Of a stretch of 8,698 bases of DNA, positions 5,154 through 8,698 are shown one piece after another. The notes under the pieces are model-generated. The model did not search any database and was not told the DNA's origin. It worked only from the letters and a program-made list of their open reading frames with translations. Position 1 is the stretch's first letter. Every line of letters begins with the position of its first letter. Origin of the DNA: Candidatus Moranbacteria bacterium CG_4_9_14_3_um_filter_45_14 (GTDB lineage Bacteria > Patescibacteriota > Minisyncoccia > Moranbacterales > UBA1568); NCBI GenBank assembly GCA_002790675.1, contig PFVP01000049.1:1-8698 (forward strand), given 5' to 3'. The position numbers were made by a program, and so were the translations under genes.

Positions 5154-5961
5154 GTTTCTTATTCTTGAAATTACCTCTTGAAATTACTTTCTTTCCTGTT
5201 TGTCTTTCAATATCTTTACGAGTTCGTCCTGCAACTTGTCCACCATCTTTGGCATCTCGAGAAAGTTCTGGCAAACCTTTCGAATTTCTGGTAGTAGTAA
5301 TTTCTGTCGTTGTCGCCTCGCCAAGCATAGTGAGAATAAGCTCCAATTCAGACATGTGGTCTCGAGGATTATCAGGGTTACTGAGTGATTTGAATTCCTT
5401 GATCTGTTTCGCATCCATTTCAAATGTACCCTTGTATATTTCATTGGTGAGAATAGCAAAATTGAATCCTCCTCTCGCTCCTCGTCCCTGCCACTCGTCC
5501 GTGAGCGTATTGCGTATATTAATACCACGCATCCGTTTGGCAATCCAGTCATCGTTATAGCCCTTTTGCTCATATATTTTTTTAGCACGCACGATAGATC
5601 GCTCAGGGTCTTGAATTTCCTCAATCCGCTCTTGTCCGACTCGGGCAAGCCATTGTTTGAAAGGCTCAGCTTTCGGTGATGGAATAGCCTGAATGATACG
5701 AAAAATACCCTGTAGGCTCCCACAATTGAGTTTCTGTGGTCCACCTTTTGTCTCTACTGAAAGGGGGGTGGCAATTTGCCCCCACCCTTTGGATAGCTCA
5801 GGGTCACGCCTCCGCATATCTTTTATATACCCTTGAACATCCTTCGAATCGGTGAGTATTTGGACAATATCAGCTATAGCAAAAAACCACTGCTCGTTGT
5901 GCCACGCACGTCGTACTTCTTTTTCTTCAAAGACTGTTGGATTTATATTGTCTTTTCTCAT
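5134..5961 (-). CDS. BRO-N domain / DinD-like (phage antirepressor-type) protein
   Basis: The 275-residue protein has an N-terminal BRO-N-like domain: FEEKEVRRAWHNEQWFFAIA (11-30), DIVQILTDSKDVQGYIKDMR (31-50), TPLSVETKGGPQKLNCGSLQ (65-84) and FRIIQAIPSPKAEPFKQWLA (87-106). This domain is found in phage and baculovirus BRO/antirepressor proteins and in the SOS-linked DinD family. The C-terminal part, including NPRDHMSELELILTMLGEAT (198-217) and GGQVAGRTRKDIERQTGKKV (240-259), resembles the long DinD-type version. A DNA-binding or regulatory role is likely, its target unknown. No Shine-Dalgarno precedes ATG 5961; the leader instead contains one arm of a 21-bp inverted repeat. A 13-nt near-perfect tandem repeat (5162-5187) near the 3' end probably shifted the original frame, so the last residues may be recent. 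It converges on rplT and shares its terminator. Confidence 0.85.
   Translation of the reverse strand: MRKDNINPTVFEEKEVRRAWHNEQWFFAIADIVQILTDSKDVQGYIKDMRRRDPELSKGWGQIATPLSVETKGGPQKLNCGSLQGIFRIIQAIPSPKAEPFKQWLARVGQERIEEIQDPERSIVRAKKIYEQKGYNDDWIAKRMRGINIRNTLTDEWQGRGARGGFNFAILTNEIYKGTFEMDAKQIKEFKSLSNPDNPRDHMSELELILTMLGEATTTEITTTRNSKGLPELSRDAKDGGQVAGRTRKDIERQTGKKVISRGNFKNKKQKTLPK
5162..5187. repeat. 13-nt tandem duplication inside the BRO-N gene
   Basis: TTCTTGAAATTAC (5162-5174) is followed directly by CTCTTGAAATTAC (5175-5187), 12 of 13 identical. Because 13 is not a multiple of three, gain or loss of one unit changes the reading frame of the last dozen or so codons. Confidence 0.85.
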
Positions 5962-5968
5962 ATTTTTT

Positions 5969-6112
5969 TGTTTACTATCACACCAATCCTTTGCTAAAAT
6001 CTTTTTAAAAAAATATATTCCACTAAAGATAATTTGAGATGCTGATAGATATTCTCTACATAGTATCTTTTATGCCGTAAACATATGCAAAGGATTGGTG
6101 TGATAGTTTACA
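5969..6112. repeat. Inverted repeat, 21-bp perfect arms, 92-nt spacer, in the BRO-N 5' UTR
   Basis: Left arm 5974-5994 (ACTATCACACC...CCTTTGC) and right arm 6087-6107 are exact reverse complements. Allowing two mismatches the arms grow to 26 nt (5969-5994 and 6087-6112), both with TGT at the outer end. The 92-nt spacer is A/T-rich and has no convincing gene. No flanking target-site duplication was seen. The whole unit lies between the BRO-N promoter and its ATG, with the left arm ending 7 nt before the start codon. It could be an mRNA stem that hides the initiation site, paired operators, or a small MITE-like insertion. Confidence 0.9.
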
Positions 6113-6127
6113 CTACTTACATATATA

Positions 6128-6157
6128 ATAATACATCTTGATACAAATATTTGTCAA
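6128..6157 (-). promoter_or_regulatory. Sigma70-type promoter for the BRO-N gene
   Basis: On the minus strand a perfect TTGACA (6152-6157) is followed after 18 nt by TATTAT (6128-6133). The start would be near 6121, so the 160-nt leader contains both arms of the inverted repeat, beginning about 10 nt into the transcript. Confidence 0.6.
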
Positions 6158-6183
6158 ACGATTTGATACGGCCAAAAAAATAC

Positions 6184-6212
6184 TCTCTCCGATTGAATCA
6201 GAAATCGAGAGA
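6184..6212 (-). terminator. Leftward-oriented intrinsic terminator with no gene in front of it
   Basis: TCTCTC (6184-6189) pairs with GAGAGA (6207-6212) and, after a bulged C6190, GATT (6191-6194) pairs with AATC (6203-6206) around an 8-nt loop. On the minus strand the hairpin is followed by GTATTTTTTT (6174-6183), the terminator configuration. No leftward gene ends here; the next one to the right begins beyond another terminator at 8237-8276. It may insulate the BRO-N promoter or be left over from a lost gene. Confidence 0.45.
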
Positions 6213-6254
6213 AAAGTACTAAAAATATCCCTTTTCTAAAGCATATTTTGACTA

Positions 6255-6283
6255 TTGCATTTTTCTTCATTTTGTGCTATAAT
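6255..6283 (+). promoter_or_regulatory. Strong extended -10 promoter for the SPFH operon
   Basis: TTGCAT (6255-6260), a 17-nt spacer and a perfect TATAAT (6278-6283) preceded by TGC, which gives the extended -10 TGnTATAAT. Transcription should begin near 6290, leaving a leader of about 110 nt before the ATG at 6401. It is divergent from the BRO-N promoter. Confidence 0.8.
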
Positions 6284-6298
6284 AGACGGTTACAAAAT

Positions 6299-6351
6299 GA
6301 GGCGGTGCCTCAGGAGTAACAACAGTGAGTATTGGTTCTGTCCAGATACTC
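6299..6351 (+). promoter_or_regulatory. Structured leader of the SPFH operon (two hairpins)
   Basis: A first hairpin pairs GAGGC (6299-6303) with GCCTC (6307-6311) around GGT, immediately followed by AGGAG. A second pairs GAGTAT (6327-6332) with ATACTC (6346-6351), extended by TGG/CCA past a bulged G, and lies almost entirely within the 9-codon upstream ORF. The placement suggests translation-dependent folding, which is inference. Confidence 0.45.
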
Positions 6352-6354
6352 TAG
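6325..6354 (+). CDS. Candidate 9-codon leader ORF upstream of the SPFH gene
   Basis: GTG 6325 opens a frame of nine codons (MSIGSVQIL, reading GTG as Met) ending at TAG 6352-6354. An AGGAG at 6312-6316 stands 8 nt ahead, ideal Shine-Dalgarno spacing, and it lies inside the mRNA made from the strong promoter at 6255-6283. The ORF contains no run of one regulatory amino acid, so classical amino-acid attenuation is not suggested. It overlaps a hairpin whose arms nearly coincide with its ends, so ribosomes on it would disrupt that hairpin. Alternatively the AGGAG/GTG pairing is fortuitous; ORFs this short arise by chance. Confidence 0.35.
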   Translation: MSIGSVQIL

Positions 6355-6387
6355 TCAGAACTATCCTTAACAATCAAATTTCTCTTG

Positions 6388-6394
6388 AAAGGAG
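6388..6394 (+). promoter_or_regulatory. Ribosome binding site of the SPFH gene
   Basis: AAAGGAG lies 6 nt upstream of ATG 6401 and fixes the start. The strong site contrasts with the Shine-Dalgarno-less translation genes earlier in the window. Confidence 0.85.
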
Positions 6395-6400
6395 AATGTC

Positions 6401-7492
6401 ATGAACGGTATGGTGAAAATTGCTATCGCCATTGCGATAGCTGGATTCGCGATGTTAGTCCTGCCATGGTCCATTTCAATATGGGTCATTGCAGTTGCCC
6501 TCTGGTACGTTCTTGGATTCCAAATCATTCGCGAGAATGAACGCGGTGTGATGGTTCTTCTCGGAGATCCACAATCCGTCGTTTCATCAGGTTTGCGGTG
6601 GGCTCCGTTTCTTATCGGAAAGTTCTTGCACTACCCTACAGGTATTGTGGAGCTCGACGTGACCGAAAAGGGGACTAGACGTGCTGGCATCGTTACCCGC
6701 AAAGGGAAACTGTCAAGAAGCACTGACGGTACTGAACAGGAGGATCGCATCTTCGGCACAGCCAATATCGGAATGGATGTTTCATTTCGCTTCCGGTGGC
6801 CGAAGGAAGATCAGGATCTCCTGCGCTGTGTCAAACTCCTCCCTAGTCCACAGGATATTCCTGCTCTCGTGAACATCTTCCAGGAACCTATTCTGGATCA
6901 CGTCCGTACAGCGGGTGGGAAGAAAATTTGGGTGGAGCTTGCGCGGGATCGTCGCGGATTCGCTGAGGAAGTGAATAGAAGTTTCAGGGAGAATATCACC
7001 CCTGTAACCAATAAGGACGTCAGCCAGACAGGGAACATCATTATGGATTCTCACATAGAAGATCCGACGGTGTCGATTGCTCACATCGAGATTCCCAAGG
7101 CACTCCTCGATAGTCTCACTATCGAAGAAATTGCTCAACAGGAAAAATCGGCTACGATCATCAAGGCCAAAAGCGACAAGCAAAAGCTGATACTCGAAGG
7201 GCAAGGGAAGGCAGACGCTCGCAAAACTTTCATCGAAGCGATCAGCGGAGAGCTAGAGGGTGTTCGCATCCAAAGTCTTCTCACACTCGAAGCGATGGCT
7301 CAAGGTCAAGCGACAACCATCTTCCCGATTCCAACCAACCTGATGGATCAGTTGTCTAATATGTTTGGAAAACCGGCAGGTCTCGATCCAAAGGAGCTTC
7401 TCAAAGGGCTGAGTCCAAAGCAAAAACAAGAGCTGATGCAAATCCTTGCAGAAACCCTTAAACCCATGCAACCAAGAAGGAGGCAATCATGA
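6401..7492 (+). CDS. SPFH/band 7 domain membrane protein
   Basis: The 363-residue protein starts with two hydrophobic segments (about 5-21 and 26-41), a hairpin or two-pass anchor, then enters an SPFH/prohibitin-like domain: QIIRENERGVMVLLGDPQSV (41-60), GLRWAPFLIGK (64-74), VELDVTEKGTRRAG (83-96), a VSFRFRW beta strand (127-133) and VSIAHIEIPKALLDSLTIEE (224-243), leading into a charged helix with EKSATIIKAKSDKQKLILEG (248-267), the usual SPFH coiled coil that drives oligomerisation. The C-terminus is a Lys/Gln-rich helical tail ending PRRRQS. SPFH proteins form membrane-associated ring or cage assemblies that scaffold proteases or microdomains. Its stop overlaps the start of the next gene by four bases, so the two are translationally coupled. 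No NfeD or FtsH/HflC partner is nearby. Family call is good; role unknown. Confidence 0.85.
   Translation: MNGMVKIAIAIAIAGFAMLVLPWSISIWVIAVALWYVLGFQIIRENERGVMVLLGDPQSVVSSGLRWAPFLIGKFLHYPTGIVELDVTEKGTRRAGIVTRKGKLSRSTDGTEQEDRIFGTANIGMDVSFRFRWPKEDQDLLRCVKLLPSPQDIPALVNIFQEPILDHVRTAGGKKIWVELARDRRGFAEEVNRSFRENITPVTNKDVSQTGNIIMDSHIEDPTVSIAHIEIPKALLDSLTIEEIAQQEKSATIIKAKSDKQKLILEGQGKADARKTFIEAISGELEGVRIQSLLTLEAMAQGQATTIFPIPTNLMDQLSNMFGKPAGLDPKELLKGLSPKQKQELMQILAETLKPMQPRRRQS
7477..7483 (+). promoter_or_regulatory. Ribosome binding site of the two-TM partner gene
   Basis: AAGGAGG, a full-strength Shine-Dalgarno, lies 5 nt before ATG 7489 and within the end of the SPFH coding sequence, supporting the 4-nt overlapping start. 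Confidence 0.85.
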
Positions 7493-8220
7493 GCTGGAGT
7501 TTGATAATCGGACTGTTGATTGTTATCGCATTTGTTCTCATTCGATTGGGACAAAGTGGTAGGAAGCTCAGCACACTTTGGGCACGCTTCCAAAAACCAT
7601 CCGGGATGGTAACGTCAACAACTACTGCTACAGCTAAGACATCTCAAAAATCCAACTGGGGGAAACCTCTGATATGGATAGCTGGTATAGTTATCGGAAT
7701 CGTTGCCATTTCCATTTTTTTTGGAAAGACATCTTTTCTGAAAAAAACAAGTGTCGATGCATACGGATGGAATCTTATAGAAACCATCATCTGTCCTATG
7801 GGTAAAGAAACGTGGGAAAAAGGTCGGGGCTGGTGTACGAGCCAAGTGAAATTGGAACCTGGCACCTATAGGCTTCTCCTCAAAGAAGTACGTTGGGATG
7901 TAGCCTTCTGGGATCCTACGACGCAAAGTGTGGTTGAATACCGTGCTGTGCCATCACAGGGAATTTCTCTCAGCGAATGGCAGAACAATCCATCGTATGT
8001 ACGGACGTTTCTGAAAGACGCTCCAGTCGGTGGCAATCGGCGCTTTGGTTCAATCATTGCGAAAATCGGAGAACAGCAAGCTTTCGATCCGTTCCAGAAA
8101 GGATCATTCGAAATCGAAAAGGCAACAATTCTTTCAATCGGCCCGAACATCCCATTCTGTGATGTGGCATTTATCCACAATCGCGGGATGATTGTGGTGG
8201 AAATTGAAAAGGAGATGTAA
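7489..8220 (+). CDS. Unrecognised two-TM protein with external beta-rich domain, SPFH partner
   Basis: I do not recognise this 243-residue protein. It begins with a TM segment (about 3-20), then a basic cytoplasmic-looking stretch (GRKLSTLWARFQKP), a Ser/Thr-rich linker (41-55), a second TM segment (about 60-78), and a C-terminal domain of about 160 residues predicted to be mainly beta: CTSQVKLEPGTYRLLLKEVR (116-135), VAFWDPTTQSVVEYRAV (138-154), RFGSIIAKIGEQQAFDPFQK (185-204), FEIEKATILSIGP (207-219), FIHNRGMIVVEIE (228-240). The GSIIAKIG...ILSIG...NRGMIVVEIE pattern resembles PA-IL/galactose-binding-like beta sandwiches, but the usual Asp/Asn calcium ligands are only partly present, so this is a weak inference. 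Cys 102, 116 and 224 could form a disulfide outside the cell. The ATGA overlap and strong RBS tie its expression to the SPFH gene. Confidence 0.85.
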   Translation: MSWSLIIGLLIVIAFVLIRLGQSGRKLSTLWARFQKPSGMVTSTTTATAKTSQKSNWGKPLIWIAGIVIGIVAISIFFGKTSFLKKTSVDAYGWNLIETIICPMGKETWEKGRGWCTSQVKLEPGTYRLLLKEVRWDVAFWDPTTQSVVEYRAVPSQGISLSEWQNNPSYVRTFLKDAPVGGNRRFGSIIAKIGEQQAFDPFQKGSFEIEKATILSIGPNIPFCDVAFIHNRGMIVVEIEKEM

Positions 8221-8236
8221 CAATCTCCAACAAAAC

Positions 8237-8276
8237 AAAAAGCGGCAAGGATAGATACTATCCAAGCCGCTTTTTT
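8237..8276. terminator. Bidirectional intrinsic terminator after the SPFH operon
   Basis: AAAAAGCGGC (8237-8246) pairs with GCCGCTTTTT (8266-8275), and after two A/A mismatches GGATAG (8249-8254) pairs with CTATCC (8258-8263) around a 3-nt loop. A run of six T ends at 8276. It ends the rightward operon and, by the opposite A/T tract, the leftward pilin-like gene. Confidence 0.9.
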
Positions 8277-8302
8277 CTTTGCACAAAATCAAGCATTTTC
8301 TT

Positions 8303-8698
8303 CTACGCGAAAAGTACTGCAATCTGCGTCACGATAACGAGAGCGGCAAGTGCGACGGCGATACCGATGATGGAATAAAGAACAATCTTTTTCCCGGTAT
8401 CGATGCGGTCTTCATTTCCGGCAGCAGTCATATACATAATACCTCCGACAACCAGCATAATGATAGCCAAAGTCCCGACAATGGAGAGGAGGAATTGGAG
8501 AACACTCAAAGCGATCGCGGTCAGTGTCCTCGTTTCCGGTGGCAAACTACTGGTCACTGGTCCCCAGCCGAGGATATCCCCTATTTGCAAGAGAAACGAC
8601 GGAGCAGCAATCCCGATGGCGAGCCCGATCATCGCAGCAGTGATGGCTCCCTTGGCAAGTGTCATTCGACTATCATTGCCGGCCGAGGTGATATAGAG
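8303..8698 (-). CDS. T4SS pilin-like membrane protein, tandem pilin units, 5' end cut by window edge
   Basis: The minus-strand frame runs from the window edge to TAG at 8303-8305 with no stop (132 codons). An internal ATG at 8665 exists but is unlikely to be the start, because the upstream codons LYITSAGNDSRM are themselves pilin-like. The C-terminal unit reads FLLSIVGTLAIIMLVVGGIM, then YMTAAGNEDRIDTGKKIVLY and a second TM IIGIAVALAALVIVTQIAVL: two TM helices joined by a Y.T.AGN..R loop, the pattern of the short VirB2/TrbC-like pilins (Pfam T4SS_pilin type) common in Candidate Phyla Radiation genomes. The preceding unit repeats the same loop and following helix (TSAGNDSRMTLAKG, then AAMIGLAIGIAAPSFLL), so the gene seems to encode two units in tandem, separated by a Pro/Gly-rich linker. 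The real start lies outside the window. Confidence 0.75.
   Translation of the reverse strand, partial: LYITSAGNDSRMTLAKGAITAAMIGLAIGIAAPSFLLQIGDILGWGPVTSSLPPETRTLTAIALSVLQFLLSIVGTLAIIMLVVGGIMYMTAAGNEDRIDTGKKIVLYSIIGIAVALAALVIVTQIAVLFA

Noticed and set aside
5184..5744. 186-codon minus-strand open frame overlapping the BRO-N gene
   Set aside because: Same strand but another frame; it lacks family motifs, and the BRO-N/DinD frame explains the region.
5969..6112. Insertion sequence
   Set aside because: The 92-nt spacer encodes no transposase and no target-site duplication is visible; at most a MITE-like element.
6401..7492. Alternative genetic code (TGA as glycine) as in Gracilibacteria/Absconditabacteria
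   Set aside because: TGA is used as a stop at 7490-7492 exactly where the next gene starts, and family-conserved glycines are encoded by GGN, so table 11 applies.

Overview
The window reads as a compact bacterial chromosome segment, most likely from the Candidate Phyla Radiation (Patescibacteria, Parcubacteria-like). This is inferred from the short proteins, frequent absence of Shine-Dalgarno sites in front of conserved genes, a short T4SS-type pilin gene of a kind common in that group, and a tmRNA without an encoded CCA. TGA ends at least one real gene (the SPFH gene, 7490-7492), so the code is standard table 11 and not the TGA=Gly code of Gracilibacteria/Absconditabacteria.

Layout. Positions 1-2482 are transcribed leftward: argS, then a 50-residue membrane-anchored small protein with its own promoter, then a histidine phosphatase 12 nt downstream. 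Positions 2533-5014 are transcribed rightward and form a translation and ribosome-rescue cluster: smpB, a GIY-YIG nuclease gene broken by one extra A in an A7 run, the tmRNA gene ssrA (SmpB's partner), and infC-rpmI-rplT. A perfect 12-bp GC-rich hairpin abuts the tmRNA 5' end. The infC leader consists of 9-nt repeats in both orientations that fold into one large imperfect hairpin ending at the infC start codon. Directly after rplT lies a second, diverged copy of the last codons of an rplT gene, which looks like a recombination scar.

Positions 5121-8276 look more like accessory DNA. A leftward BRO-N/DinD-like gene converges on rplT and shares a bidirectional terminator with it. The 439-nt intergenic region 5962-6400 holds a leftward TTGACA/TATTAT promoter, a 21-bp perfect inverted repeat with a 92-nt spacer inside the BRO 5' UTR, a leftward-oriented terminator with no gene in front of it, and a rightward extended -10 promoter whose leader carries a well-spaced 9-codon upstream ORF. 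That promoter drives two translationally coupled genes: an SPFH/band 7 membrane protein and an unrecognised two-TM protein with an external beta-rich domain. A bidirectional terminator separates these from a leftward pilin-like gene that runs off the right edge and appears to contain two pilin units in tandem.

The best candidates for something undescribed are the SPFH plus two-TM partner operon with its leader ORF, the repeat-built infC leader, the BRO 5' UTR inverted repeat, and the rplT 3'-end scar. All functional statements come from reading the sequence and from family knowledge; no database search was possible.
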